From Blattamonas nauphoetae (lineage: Eukaryota; Preaxostyla; Oxymonadida), in the NCBI GenBank assembly GCA_033064195.1, contig JARBJD010000083.1:186001-250000 (forward strand): DNA of 64,000 nt, in the 5' to 3' direction. The notes under the pieces were generated by a model. The model saw only the letters and a program-made list of their open reading frames with translations, did not search any database and had not been told where the DNA came from. Each line of letters starts with the position of its first letter. Position 1 is the stretch's first letter. Both the position numbers and the translations under genes were made by a program. Shown piece after piece: positions 43,824-55,281 of this stretch.

Positions 43824-44647
43824 TTCAGAGGGATGTCTCGTGAAGCAACTTGACACACTTTTGTTGCGATTATGCGACATTCGTCGCAGTTAGGCCTGTG
43901 GACATTGCCTGAACATTCTATTTTCCGACAGAAGGATGTGGAAACCTCAAAACAACTGGCGGATGTTGTGAAGATTGCTCGGAAGCGATACTCGAAAGAG
44001 ACGATGCGAAAAGAGTTCGACAAGTTCGATGAATGGAAGGGATTGATGAGGAAAAATGATGAGGGTGAAGAAACGATGGTGTGTTTCTTGTTTTCAGATT
44101 TCATTTCGTGTTTCTGTTTCAGTGTGACATCTCATTCCTGCGAAACTGGATCGTCAGATCGACTCTGACCTCTCTCCTGTCGAAGTTCCAGCACTTGATG
44201 CCCCTTCACATCCCTTCACTTCCACCATCGTCTCATCAACTCGCGTCATCGCAGACACATCGTTTGGACACTTCATCAGAACCGAATGAACTACCATTCG
44301 GAATAAGATCGAACAACATCAATGATACGACACTTGAATCCTCAATCACACTCTCCCAAACTGCACAGGCCCTTCGTCTGAATCACTCTCACTTGAGGCA
44401 CAACCACCACCGTCACAAGACATACACGCATCCTTCTCGCCTGCCCCGTCAGACACTGCGTGGATGATCACTACTCTCCACAACCTCATTTCTGCTCCTG
44501 TTCCACAGTATTCATTCCGCCACTCACCTGATTTATCAATGCTGTCCGATGTCACTTGATTTCAACGAGAAGTTCAACGTCTCACCATATGATGATGAAG
44601 AGACGAAACCATCATCAATTCTCTCATTCTCTGCTTCAGTGTGAGGT
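43824..44647 (+). pseudogene. Frame-shifting coding remnant upstream of the large unknown gene
   Basis: Short protein-like stretches follow each other in different plus-strand frames: CLVKQLDTLLLRLCDI (43835-43885), KQLADVVKIARKRYSKETM (43940-44010), DSDLSPVEVPALDAPSHPF (44165-44220) and TAWMITTLHNLISAPV (44458-44505). Some changes may be introns (a TTTCTGTTTCAG lies at 44113-44124), but not all have splice sites. I read this as the decayed 5' portion of the gene at 44675-48571. Confidence 0.4.
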
Positions 44648-44674
44648 TTGCCCGCAATACCATCTTGCACATTG

Positions 44675-47600
44675 ATGATCTCCCTCGCAGCAATTGGCGC
44701 CGACACGATCCTCCACGGCTTCTCAGAAGTTCATCGAGACAGCATCCTTCTCTTCATCAACGAACACTTCACATCGTTCAAGGTGTCGATGTATAAAAGC
44801 AAAAGCCACGCATACACAACACAGCTGCCAATTCTGATGAACCTGCTGGCGTTCGAGGTGGATCCATCGAAGCTTTCGGATCAATCGAAGAAATGTTATG
44901 AATCACTCAACACACTCAGAGCTCCATTCATTCCTCATCTTCTCCATCTGATTCAGCTCCAACCACATCCGACTTCTTCGCACGCTGTTCAACTCCTCCA
45001 GAAACAGATGCCAAACGGATTTATCGGACTTGTTTGTGCTATGACACACGCCGCTCTCCATTCTCGATTTGTGTCAACCACATTGCTCCACTGTCAGGAG
45101 ATCGTCGGTTTTTCGTCATTTTTGGTGTCTGGTCCTCCAATCATTCGCAAACTCGTCTCCAGACTCTTCAGAGCATGCACTCTCCAAAAACGAGTCAACC
45201 ACGACCCAAACAAACAGCACGAACCAGATCCTGAAGGTGTCATCCCTCCACCACTCACAGGCGACGACAAGAATCCATACATTTCGATGACATACCGCAC
45301 TCATTTCGAATCTGTCAAATATTCCCAAATTTCATCTTACTGCACGATTCCATTTTTTGAGATTCGAAACGAAACACTCTTTATGAATGTGGAAACCCTC
45401 TCATCTCCCTCTTTTGGGATCGGGTTCCCAACAACGATCACATCCAATGCAGCGTCATCAACAGGCGGACCAAGGACATGCTACTCGTCGAACATGAGCA
45501 AAACTTCCCTCCTCGTTCCTCACTCAGATGGGAACAAGACATCTCTGTATTCGTTCAGAAGGTCGTTCATTGATCAATTTGTGGTCAATCCAAACACAAC
45601 CAGTCAAAACGGGTCGGAGGGACGAAAGGAAGGAGATAGTGCCAATCAGAAAGCGTCCTTGAAATTCACCATCAAGCATCCCCTCTTCTATCTCTACCAA
45701 TCTCTCTACGTCGGTCTGAATTGGGTTGAAGAAGCGATTGGCCTCACTCTCGATCCACAGCTCCCATTCACCGCAGAACACTCGGCATCTCGAGAATACG
45801 AGACAAGCACTGGTTTGGAGAGAGGAGATGCATTTACGAACGCTGCCAGATTTGTTCAAGTTGAGCCTGTTGACGATCTGCCTCAGTTTTTCACTGATTT
45901 TTCGCAACACTTTGGACCAAAACGAATTCCGGTGAAGCAAGTGAAGATGAAGAAGATTGCGGATGAAGAGAAAGAGGAAAAGAAGGAGACGAAAACAGAG
46001 CGCACTTCCGACACGAAACCGCTCAGTCAATCCCAACACATCACTCCAACACAAGACACAAAACCAGCCCAGCCTGTCCTCTCAAAATCTCATCCCAACA
46101 TGACCGGTGGCCCACCGCCAGCCTTCTCCCCTCCTGTCAACGCCAGCACGTCGAACAAAGCGTTGGAAGTGCCGTGGAAGAAGAAATCGACAGAGAACAC
46201 GATGGTGACGCCAGGAGAGAAAGTGCAGGTGACAGGCATCTCTCTTCTCGACGATCCAATCCGACCAATCTATCCCGGATATCTGACCATGCACTCAGAC
46301 GACATTCTGATCCTCACCAATCCGAATCCCAAAAAGCCAGAAACATTCGATCGACAGCCTCCACCAAACGTTGAAAGGGTTGAAGACTCGCCGTTGGTGT
46401 TCATTCCCACGCTTCTCAGCCGATTGGACAAACAGTCACTGACTTATTGCTACAATCTTGTTCAAGCACATCAATCAGTGCAGAGAGAACACGCTGGTGC
46501 TTCGCATGGAGGGGTGGCGTTCTTTGCTGCTCCAATCAACCCTGCGGGGTATGACATGTCGATTCCTGCAATGCTCCTTGTGTGTGACGAGGATTTGCGG
46601 GAAAAAGCGATTGAATTGATTCTTCCAAAAGTTGTTGACAGCATTGAATATCGACGAGAATCAATCCAATCTGATTTGACCAAAAAGAACATCCTGGACA
46701 CAATTCTGGCGCTTCTGAACTTCCTCCTTCGTTCAAATCGCGAAAATACTCTTGTCACCCGTGTCATCACTGCCAAACGGATCGATGACGACGGATTCGA
46801 AACCTACTCCCTAATAGGCGACATCGAACGCATCCCAAGCCGAGCTCTCCGCAAACACACTCCGCTCTTCTCGTTCTCCTACAAGTTCTTCCAACAGGAC
46901 TCGTTTTTCACAGAAGCTCTGACTCCAATGTTGTTTGACACAGTTCTCGAAGTGCTTGTAACGGGAGGGTCGGGCACAATGAGTGCAAGAGGACTTGGAT
47001 TGACACGCCAACCAGCCGAAACCGCTGCGATGATGGCACACATCCTTTCTCTCCTCACGAGCATCGCATTTATGAGCAAAGACCTCGCCCAACAGATCGC
47101 TCTCTCATTCTCCCAAACACTCCTATCTGATCCTGTCAGAGGTCTGAAACTCCTCCAGCCGCCGCTTCTCCAAGATCCCACAGAAGACATGAAGGCCAGT
47201 CGTGAATGGGCTGAGAAACAGCCAGATCAACCCTACGACGTCAAGGGGGATGCTTCATCTCTCTTCAAAGTCGGATTTACAACGAAATTGGGGCCTTCTG
47301 TTCCACACCCAACAACCACCCACGCTCAACGAGTGTTCTTCCGTCAGTATGTGTCTCTGGTTCTGGCGTTTGTGAATTCGTTGACTGTCGCTGAACCGAA
47401 CTTGACGTTGGCGTTGTTTGAGACGAGGTTCACTGCTCTGCTTGGGAATGTTGTCAGAAAACTGTACAATTTGAAGAATCAGAGAGGAGTGGCTCCACAC
47501 ATCATGCCTGGACTCGCTCTCTTCCTCACCCAAACCGCTTCACAGCATCATCATCTTGTCGTGCCACTCCTGTCGCTCTTCTTCGACAAGAACGGGTTTG

Positions 47601-47998
47601 CTTCGTTCACAGAGAACTTGGAGAATGGGTTGTTCATTCACGTGAATTATGGAATCATCTCCCGAGTGATGTTCTCGTTCTGTGCGGCAGTGCCAACCGA
47701 CACAAAGCATCAACAAGAAAGAGCCGAACAGCCGCTCACTGAAACAAGCTTTTATCATTCTGGTTATTCCGTCCTTCATCCACTCGCGTCTTTCACTGAT
47801 TATGACATCTTCAACAACTTTGGTGAAGACGCATGGAAACACCCAGTTTCATTCGCCTCGAAAACACATTCCATTCCGAATCACGAGAACGAAACACCAT
47901 CTTCAGACAACTCCCAACAACCACTCTCGTCTGCGGAAGGAGTGGATGACTCACCCAACGTTCAGCATCCCATCACATCTCTCCCGTCGCCTAATTAG
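44675..47998 (+). CDS. Large hypothetical helical protein (about 1,107 codons)
   Basis: Longest intact host frame in this part; the first ATG in it is 44675, although the frame opens at a TTG 44648. No domain recognised. Predicted mainly helical with HEAT-like stretches (LLNFLLRSNREN, AAMMAHILSLLTSIAFM, RQYVSLVLAFVNSL) broken by low-complexity linkers: a Lys/Glu-rich stretch about 45940-46010 and a Pro/Ser-rich one about 46020-46190. No signal peptide or membrane helix. Ubiquitin-chain factor E4 was considered but its conserved blocks and U-box are absent. It ends at TAG 47996-47998, after which coding-like sequence continues in the same frame. Confidence 0.65.
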   Translation: MISLAAIGADTILHGFSEVHRDSILLFINEHFTSFKVSMYKSKSHAYTTQLPILMNLLAFEVDPSKLSDQSKKCYESLNTLRAPFIPHLLHLIQLQPHPTSSHAVQLLQKQMPNGFIGLVCAMTHAALHSRFVSTTLLHCQEIVGFSSFLVSGPPIIRKLVSRLFRACTLQKRVNHDPNKQHEPDPEGVIPPPLTGDDKNPYISMTYRTHFESVKYSQISSYCTIPFFEIRNETLFMNVETLSSPSFGIGFPTTITSNAASSTGGPRTCYSSNMSKTSLLVPHSDGNKTSLYSFRRSFIDQFVVNPNTTSQNGSEGRKEGDSANQKASLKFTIKHPLFYLYQSLYVGLNWVEEAIGLTLDPQLPFTAEHSASREYETSTGLERGDAFTNAARFVQVEPVDDLPQFFTDFSQHFGPKRIPVKQVKMKKIADEEKEEKKETKTERTSDTKPLSQSQHITPTQDTKPAQPVLSKSHPNMTGGPPPAFSPPVNASTSNKALEVPWKKKSTENTMVTPGEKVQVTGISLLDDPIRPIYPGYLTMHSDDILILTNPNPKKPETFDRQPPPNVERVEDSPLVFIPTLLSRLDKQSLTYCYNLVQAHQSVQREHAGASHGGVAFFAAPINPAGYDMSIPAMLLVCDEDLREKAIELILPKVVDSIEYRRESIQSDLTKKNILDTILALLNFLLRSNRENTLVTRVITAKRIDDDGFETYSLIGDIERIPSRALRKHTPLFSFSYKFFQQDSFFTEALTPMLFDTVLEVLVTGGSGTMSARGLGLTRQPAETAAMMAHILSLLTSIAFMSKDLAQQIALSFSQTLLSDPVRGLKLLQPPLLQDPTEDMKASREWAEKQPDQPYDVKGDASSLFKVGFTTKLGPSVPHPTTTHAQRVFFRQYVSLVLAFVNSLTVAEPNLTLALFETRFTALLGNVVRKLYNLKNQRGVAPHIMPGLALFLTQTASQHHHLVVPLLSLFFDKNGFASFTENLENGLFIHVNYGIISRVMFSFCAAVPTDTKHQQERAEQPLTETSFYHSGYSVLHPLASFTDYDIFNNFGEDAWKHPVSFASKTHSIPNHENETPSSDNSQQPLSSAEGVDDSPNVQHPITSLPSPN

Positions 47999-48571
47999 GC
48001 ATCTCCTGAACTCCCGAAACGTGGATCACAGCTTCGCACGTATTTCGAATCGTCTCGAATCCTCTCGCTGTTCTATTTTGTTCTGATCGACGACACGTCT
48101 TTCCAACGGTTCAAATACTCCAACTTCGACGACGAACAACTAACAAAAGTTGTTCAACACAAAAATGATGTTTGGATGTTCCTTCTCCAATATGTGATCA
48201 ACAGTGAGGAGATTCGGACGAAAGAAGCGACAGAACGAACACGCAGAAGACATGAAAACGTTCGCTACAACGAAAACAAAAACGCGAAGACAGATGTGAC
48301 TTTGGTTGAAAAGGCGTGTCTGACGCAGGTGAAGGAAGAGCTGGCGAGTGGGTTGGAATGGGCGTCGTCGTTCTTGTTCATGTTCTTCTCGAATTGGATG
48401 GAGTTTGTGGATGAGAAATTTGAGTGGAACGATTCAATCGGAGCGAGTCGATACAGTTTGTTCAAAACAGATGTTGATCTGTTCAATAAAGACATCGATC
48501 CTTCATCAAAACTACATTTTCCTCATCTATTCGAACTTTCAATCTTCTTCATTTCCAATTCTTTGATTTGA
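47999..48571 (+). CDS. Same-frame continuation of the large hypothetical gene after an in-frame TAG
   Basis: 190 codons directly following TAG 47996-47998 in the same frame, to TGA 48569-48571. Reads ILSLFYFVLIDDTSFQRF, VWMFLLQYVINSEEI, a charged stretch with RTRRRHENVRYNENKN, then FLFMFFSNWMEFVDEKF. Codon use and composition match the upstream frame, so this is very likely the true C-terminal part of one gene of about 1,297 codons. Whether the stop is real, read through or an error cannot be told. A separate gene from ATG 48176 is less likely. Confidence 0.55.
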   Translation, partial: ASPELPKRGSQLRTYFESSRILSLFYFVLIDDTSFQRFKYSNFDDEQLTKVVQHKNDVWMFLLQYVINSEEIRTKEATERTRRRHENVRYNENKNAKTDVTLVEKACLTQVKEELASGLEWASSFLFMFFSNWMEFVDEKFEWNDSIGASRYSLFKTDVDLFNKDIDPSSKLHFPHLFELSIFFISNSLI

Positions 48572-49482
48572 GGATCGCTTTCATTACCCATTGATCCTGT
48601 GGGATGTCCTCTGTTTTGTGTTAAACTAAACATCAGGCTCCCTCACATTCTCAGTCTTCAGTGACTGTTCTCGGCGTACTCATACCCCGTGCCCCCTGAC
48701 CAAAAAAAGCAATTTTGTTGATTTTATTATAAATATCAACTTTTTGTTGAAATTAAGTGTTTTTGAGGGCGAACAGAAGCTGCCCTTTTTGGCCCGATCC
48801 AGCCTTTTTTTGTTTCAACATTTCAACAAGATCCTTTTTTCTATGTTACTTTTGAGTTTTCACCAATAGTCTTCACAGCCCCCCCTGCCCTTGAGCTGGG
48901 GGCTGTGAAGACTATCCGACATTGTGAAAAAGTGTCTGAAAAAAGGATCGGGTGAAGTGTAGATAAATTGATATCTCCAAAACCCGGTCTCAAATTGAAA
49001 AATAAATACTAATACATCGTGAAATGATATTCAACAAAGCTCCTCTTAAAATATTGGAGGGGGTCACGGGGTCGGATCATGCCACATTTTGTGGAATTTA
49101 CGAGATGAAAAGCATTGGGAGCAATGTCAAAACATGAGAGAGATCTAATGGATTTTTCATGAGTATCTCCTAATATCTTCAACATTTCAATCCACTTTTT
49201 CTCGTACAAACGAAGAGGATCCTTCCAGATTTTGACGAAAAAGCAGTGCAACCGGTTCTCATGGTCCGCGAACAAGTTTACACCTCAAGACGAACATTTT
49301 GTTGAGTCTAATCAGACGTACAGAAGAACAATGAGAGACGAAGAGAGTGGAAAGATAATGACCGTTCTCTGATCATTTGCATTCCATTTATAGTTGTGGA
49401 GGCCTCTCCGCATCTTTGAATGTCAAACCGCAATTTAGTGATGTCGACACCACACCCGTGTCAGTATTGTTCACTCCAATAG
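48572..49482. other. AT-rich intergenic region containing a perfect hairpin
   Basis: About 0.9 kb without a supported gene. It contains poly-T runs and the inverted repeat annotated separately. A minus frame of 88 codons (49009-49275) has no recognisable motif. Confidence 0.45.
48866..48915. repeat. Perfect 18-bp inverted repeat (hairpin) with 14-base loop
   Basis: Left arm ATAGTCTTCACAGCCCCC (48866-48883), right arm GGGGGCTGTGAAGACTAT (48898-48915). It could act as a transcript 3'-end structure, or be a tiny foldback element or small RNA source; no flanking duplication is obvious. Confidence 0.7.
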
Positions 49483-49677
49483 ATGACGCTGACAAAACAA
49501 TCCTTCAGAGCGATGATGTTCCACTCCCTACTCGTTGACACGGCACGTGAGTTTCCGCTATTCACCTGGGAACAACAGGCATTGGGGACAGTTCGGGAAG
49601 TGTTGAAGTTGGCCGATGGTTTACAGCTGAATGAGGATGTTCTTCGACAGTTTGTATCCGCAAAGAAGAGATTCTAA
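49483..49677 (+). CDS. Short hypothetical frame (64 codons), doubtful
   Basis: ATG 49483 to TAA 49675-49677, reading SLLVDTAREFPLFTWEQQAL and VREVLKLADGLQLNEDVLRQ. Composition is protein-like and it lies just before the hAT-like transposase, so it may be a leftover of an element gene or of a host exon. No family recognised. Confidence 0.3.
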   Translation: MTLTKQSFRAMMFHSLLVDTAREFPLFTWEQQALGTVREVLKLADGLQLNEDVLRQFVSAKKRF

Positions 49678-49943
49678 AGAAGGAACTGGAACAACAGATG
49701 TTCAAAGAAGTCCAAGATTAGGAAGTGACTCTTCTCAACAACACTTTTCTGGTGACGAAGTCAGAGTTTTACATTTCCCAATTTTCAGGATGGTTTCTCT
49801 TGGTCTCTTGGTTTCCTCTCATGGCGTCTTGGTTCAAAGTCGGGATATGCACGAAAACTTTGATTCTGTTTGCAATAATTCCTTTTAATTCATTTTTGGT
49901 TTCATTGATTTCGATAAATGTGCTCAAAGTGAATGAAATTTTG

Positions 49944-51291
49944 ATGAATGATTTTGACTTTTCGCCTGAGGGAGTTCTCTGTCATGTCTGTGCCGAAGTT
50001 CATGATCGACAGAAGCCGGGACGAATTTCGTATGTAAACAAGCGAGCGGACCCTCATTTTCCTTCAAATCTTCGTGAGCATCTCGCTTCTCAACGACACA
50101 TCGATTGTGTGGCAGAGAAAGCGAAAAGAATAGCTAGCGAAACTGAAGAAATGATTGACAATTCCACAACTCAAGAAGTTATCACTTTTGTGGCCCAAAG
50201 CTTTTGTGATGCTCGGTTCGTTGTTCGAAACAACTACTCTAGCACGGATTTTGAGAAAATCGTGAAGCATATCGACAAAAGAATGGTTCCGGCTCCTCGA
50301 TCAACCAGAATCTGCTCGACGTACCACTCTGAATCACATCTTGAACAAGCTGGAAATCAGAAAAAACTGCTGGAGGAAGTGATTTCTGAAATGGGATTGT
50401 CTTTTGAGAATTGTGTCAGCATATGGACAGACGGTGACAGCAGTTTGATTGGAGTTCGAAACGGCCTCGTCACGAAACTCACACAAGAGCGCCCTCACAT
50501 CATACCATTCCATTGTGGGGCGCATCAAGTACAACTTGCTCTAAAACACGCTCTTAAAGCTACAACTCACTCGTTTCTGCATATTTGGAAGTGTGTAAAA
50601 CAGATATGTGTTTGGTTTAGAACATCGGAGAAACGGCACATCAATCTGCACAATGTTCAAGTTGAAAAAGTGATGAAACCAAAAAAATTCAATTCCAAAC
50701 GAAACAAGGTGGCATTGCCAATATCTTTGTTGCAAAGCTCTATTCGAAAACTTGGAACCCATCGATGTTGTATTGAAAATGCAGAAATACTCTACTAAAG
50801 TGAAAATTCACTCAGCCTTCACAGACCTAACCAACTCCAACCGGCTTTCTGTCCTGGTGAACCTTCTTCAACCACTTTCTATTCTCACTACTCAACTCCA
50901 ATATCCCTCGTTATCATTTCCTCAAATGCTACATATGAAAGAGACTGCCCAGAATGCGCTCCGATCCGTTGATGTCAAATCCCAATTCGCACAACTCAAC
51001 GAAACAGATTCTATTCAGTTCCAAGTCGAAAGTGAAGCTTTCAAGTCTCAACTTGACGTTAAATTATCTCGCCGACTGAGTATTCAGTTTCCAACTCTGA
51101 AGCGTCTGGCTTCAACAGCAAAAACGATTGTGGTAACGACCGTGCCGGTTGAATCATCATTCAGCCTCATTCGATGGATAAAACATGAACAGCGTAACAG
51201 AGTATTAACTCCACATCTTTCTTCCATTTTGCGAGTGAAACTTAATAGCGAAGAAGATATGCTGCTATCAGTGTTTTTATCCACTCGCTAA
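49944..51291 (+). pseudogene. hAT-like DNA transposase relic
   Basis: Two frames: 49944-50798 and 50752-51291. The first has a BED-type zinc-finger pattern (CHVCAEVHD ... REHLASQRH, Cys2-His2) and the hAT catalytic-core blocks WTDGDSSLIGVRNGL and HCGAHQVQLALKHAL seen in ZMYM/GTF2IRD2-type hAT proteins. The second ends with the hAT dimerisation region VPVESSFSLIRWIKHEQRNR and LRVKLNSEEDMLL. Together about 460 codons against the usual 600-800: part of the middle (after about 50740) is deleted and the frame shifts there. hAT transposases cut and paste DNA with 8-bp target duplications; terminal repeats could not be located. Dead element. Confidence 0.7.
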
Positions 51292-51480
51292 GGACTGGAT
51301 TCGTCGACACTATCTTACCGAAAAAGAACTTCATCAATCAAAAGATTAGACGACATCACTTCTTCCCTGTGTTTCTAAATTCCAGCTTCCGTTGATGTGT
51401 TCAAGACAGATGAAGCAAATTGTCTGTCTTTTTTGAGAAATGATTACTTTTGTCAGGAATCAAACATAAATCAATGATCT

Positions 51481-52944
51481 GTGTCACCCCTTTCATACAC
51501 GGAAGAAGACAAAACCATGTTTCTTTCTTCGTCGTCAAACTTGGGGTTTTTTAAACTCTGGACGAAGTCCGATGTGACGTTTCGCCGGATTCTCGATTGT
51601 CGACTGGCAAACAAACTACTGACAGCCGGGCACTTCAAGATGGAGGTGACAAGAGTGGTCTCGCAGCTCATCAAGCCCAAAGATTGGATGAGCAAGATCA
51701 CCCTGACTTTGGCCTATAAACATGTGCCAATCCACCAGGTATCTCAACCATTTCTATGCGTTCAAAACGGCCGGAGTTTCCTCTGGCACTTGACCCTGCC
51801 GTTTGGGCTGTCGTTAGCCCCGCTGATCTTTACGAAGTTGATGAGGGTCGTCGTCTCTCGACTGAGGCCGACCGTGAGGATGATCGCGTACTTGGACGAT
51901 ATACTAGTGTTGGACGAGACAGAGGAGGGGTTGATGATCAAGGTCAGGAGGGTTCTGATGGAACTGGACTATTTTGGCTTCACGGTCAACAAAAACAAAT
52001 CGCAGCTCTGCCCCACACAGAGGATGGAGTTTCTGGGCTTTGTTTGGGACAGCCAGTCAATGACAGTGACTGTCCCCGAGGCAAAGGTGGTGACAGCTCT
52101 GAGGAAAGTGACCTCAAGACTCAGACAGGCACGAAGCGGGAAAGCATGCAAGTGTTGGGCGTTGGCCTCTCTGATTGGCACGCTGGAGTCATTCGCTCTA
52201 GCAGAGAGACAAGCGTTCGTCCGGACCCAACATTTAACGCACAAGAAAGAGGAGTTGCTTCTGCAAGGGTCCTACTCGACAACGGGATTGTTAGGAGAGG
52301 AGGAGATTGGGGAGTTGGAATGGTGGAAGAGTCGTCCGACGAAGGCGCCTTCGACAACCATCAACCCATTCGTACCAAAAGTGACACTCACGACGGATTC
52401 GTCCGAATGGGGAATGCGTGCAGTGTTGGGGAGACAGGAAAGAGAAAGAGTCGTGCTTCAGAGCCGCTTCAGGGAGGAGGAGAGAGAGATGTCGTCGAAT
52501 TGGAGGAAGATGAGGGCTGCCGGAGCGGTATTGTCGGCGATGAGGAAAGAAGAGATGATTGTGATCGGGGACCATTTACTCCTCCAAAGCGACAATTCGA
52601 CAACGGTGTTCGATGTGAACAGAATGACTTGTTCTCTGAGTCTCCTCCCGCTACTGAAAGATATCCTCTGCGAAGTCGAGGCATTCGAAGGAAGTGGGAT
52701 GGCGGTGCATCAACCAGGAGTTGAGAATCAGCTGGCAGATCGCCTCTCCAGAATGGAGGACGGGTCGGACTACAAGTTGAAAGGAGACGTGTTCAGGAAG
52801 ATATGCTCGGAGATTATATGCAGCCCGACATGGGACACGTTCGCATCGGAGGCAAACGCTCAACTATCGCGATTTGCTAGCTGGAGGAAGGAAAGAAGAG
52901 CAGTAGCGACAAACGGGCTACAAATGAATTGGAGGGGGATGTAG
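51481..52944 (+). mobile_element. DIRS-type reverse transcriptase/RNase H fragment
   Basis: Reverse transcriptase blocks RRILDCRLANK, LPFGLSLAPLIFTK and YLDD (MIAYLDDILVLDE), then RNase H blocks TLTTDSSEWGMRAVL and LQSDNSTTVFDVNR and HQPGVENQLADRLSRM. Clearly related to the pol protein at 27720-29552 but well diverged from it, so a different DIRS-like family. No inverted repeats, gag or recombinase are found next to it; similarity fades near 53080. A broken remnant, older than the element at 26.4-31.1 kb. Confidence 0.75.
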
Positions 52945-53075
52945 TCTATGCGTTTCCTCCAAACCCTCTGCTCCTTCAAGTCGTGAGGAAGCCCGCGAGG
53001 GATGGCGTGGAGGCTCTGGAAGTGACGTTCGAGTGGCCAGCACTATTGGCTTTTAAATTGAGTGAGGAAGAGTGA

Positions 53076-55281
53076 CCACCCACCCTCCCGGTCAATGTTG
53101 GTTGCTTTTGATCTTTTACTTCTTCACGCTTACCTTTTGAGTTTCATTTGCTTTCGGGCTGGAGGTTTGGTTGCCGTCCTTGTGTTCGGTAAGTTTCATC
53201 GTCAGGGTTTCTTCTTCTTCGGTTCTGGTTGTGTGGGTATCTTTCTCCCAAGTATCTGACCCTATATCTTCTGTCTGTGCTACTATCCATGTCAGAGATG
53301 TATCTCACTCTTCCTCACTCTGTTTAAAAGCCAAGAACATACGGAGGAGTAGTGGTAGAAGCGATTTGGGAACCAATCTGAAATTGTCATTGAAATCAAA
53401 ACTAAAAGTCAACGCCGATTGACCAATTTTGAATCTTGTATTAAAAGGAATTTATGACATTTTGATGACATCAATATTTGGCCTAAATTCTTAAAATATG
53501 ACCAATATTTTGACCTCGTGAAAAGTGTCAATTTTGAAGCAAATTTTGACAACATTCGAAAAAATGTTGGCGCTTTTTTGGTGTTTTTCCCTTTTTGACC
53601 ACAAATCAGTCGAAACCAATGTGAGAACCATTTCGAAAAATTCTGAAAAAATTTCTAAAATCTCGGGGACACTGTCGGTCATCGACCAAGACAATCCCGA
53701 TGAAAATCGGTTGAGAATTCGTCGAACTGTGTACCGAACTTAGGTCCAAAAAGTGACGAAAAAGTCGATGTTCGGATTTCGCCACTATGAACACCTTTAT
53801 GTCTCAAATTGTGTTCAAACACGTTCTAAAATTACAAAATTGATTTTGATAGGTGAAATTTTAGGAAAAAAGCACTTTTGAAAAAAAAGTTTGATCCGAC
53901 CCCACAACATATTTTGAAAATGACAAAATTTTTAAGGAGGAGAAAGTGACGTCTCGCTCTTCTCCAACACGTCACTTTTCGCCCTCTGATGGTCTCAAAA
54001 CATGTCAAATCGATAGTGGACAGGTATTCGCGTCATTCGGTTCTGACGATCCTCGACACACGATCGTTTTCACAATTTTTTGTCAATTTTCATTTTACAC
54101 GATTTTCCTTCAAACCACTTCGCAATCGTACTAAAACAACCCTTTTTTGAGAATTCTGGTTTTACACCACCTATAGTTCGCTCTGGAGGGTCGGTTTTTC
54201 GATCACACTTGTGACGACACATTTGCACCAACATTTTGACACTATGGATTTTTTGATCCGATTTTCACTACAAATCCTTCTTTCTCACGGTCTGAGTGAG
54301 GTGTGCTCAAATTTTGAGGAGATTTTGTCGGATAGTTCTCCCATAAAGTCACTTTTTCATGTTTTCACTTCTCAACTTTTGACCGTTTTTGTCACTTCAA
54401 AACCGACTGTAGTCCCTTTCATTTCATCACTTTTGCTCCCCATTTCACCTCGAATTAGTTCATCATTCCTCTTCATTTTGCTCATATCACTTCCATTTTG
54501 TGGGCCGTTCTCACTTCACTAGCACATCATTTTAGTCAACTTTTCATCACTTTTTTCACAAAAACAGAGTAAAAGAAAGCGAAACAACCAACAATGAAAC
54601 GGGCAAGTCTGAAACTGAGAGTGAAAATGACGATCGTGAAAACGGTGTGAAATGTGACACCAATAGTGAAAATTAGGTCTGTGTTCCGGTTTTTCTCTCT
54701 TAAAAACAACAAAAATGATTCAAAAATATATGTGAAATGTTGGATTTTCCGGAAAAATACCGAGATATGAAGTGAGCCGTTGAATGGCGGATCTCTGCAA
54801 AAGTCCGGAAAACTCAGGAAACGAGAATTAGTGTGAACTTACAGAGAAAAAGTTTCAGAGAAAGAAACATGAATGAAGTGGTTAAAAAGGATAATCAATG
54901 TGAAAATGACGTGCGAACAGGTCACCAAAATGAAAACATAACTAGTGAAAATGAAGTGTCAATTCGACTAAAACTAGAGAGAACAGAGCTGAAATAAGGA
55001 GAAAATGAGAGTGGCATACTCGTTTTTCCGTAAAAGTTCCGAGATCTGATGACGATCCTGAAACCTCAAATATCTCTGCAAAAGTTCGGAAAAAGTAAAA
55101 AACGGAGCATACCACGATGATCCTACAGTTCCGGAGAATCTAAAACGCACAGAATTGGAACGAAACAAGCACTCTTGAGAAATGAGAGATCGAACCCATT
55201 GATCCTCGATCTGAGTGAAAAATCCAGAACTGAGAAAACCACGAATGAAAATTTATTTTTGAATTTTTTAATTTGTATTAA
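53076..55281. other. AT-rich region without supported genes
   Basis: 2.2 kb of low-complexity sequence. Recurrent short phrases (GTGAAAATGACG-like at 54625, 54900 and 54945; CTCTGCAAAAGT-like at 54793 and 55074) suggest degenerate tandem or dispersed repeats. Frames of up to 103 codons (54211-54522) are Ser/Phe-rich and unconvincing. It separates the DIRS-type fragment from the capsid cluster. Confidence 0.45.

Noticed and set aside
44675-48571. Ubiquitin chain elongation factor E4 (Ufd2)
   Set aside because: Size and helical character fit, but the conserved core blocks and the C-terminal U-box are absent.
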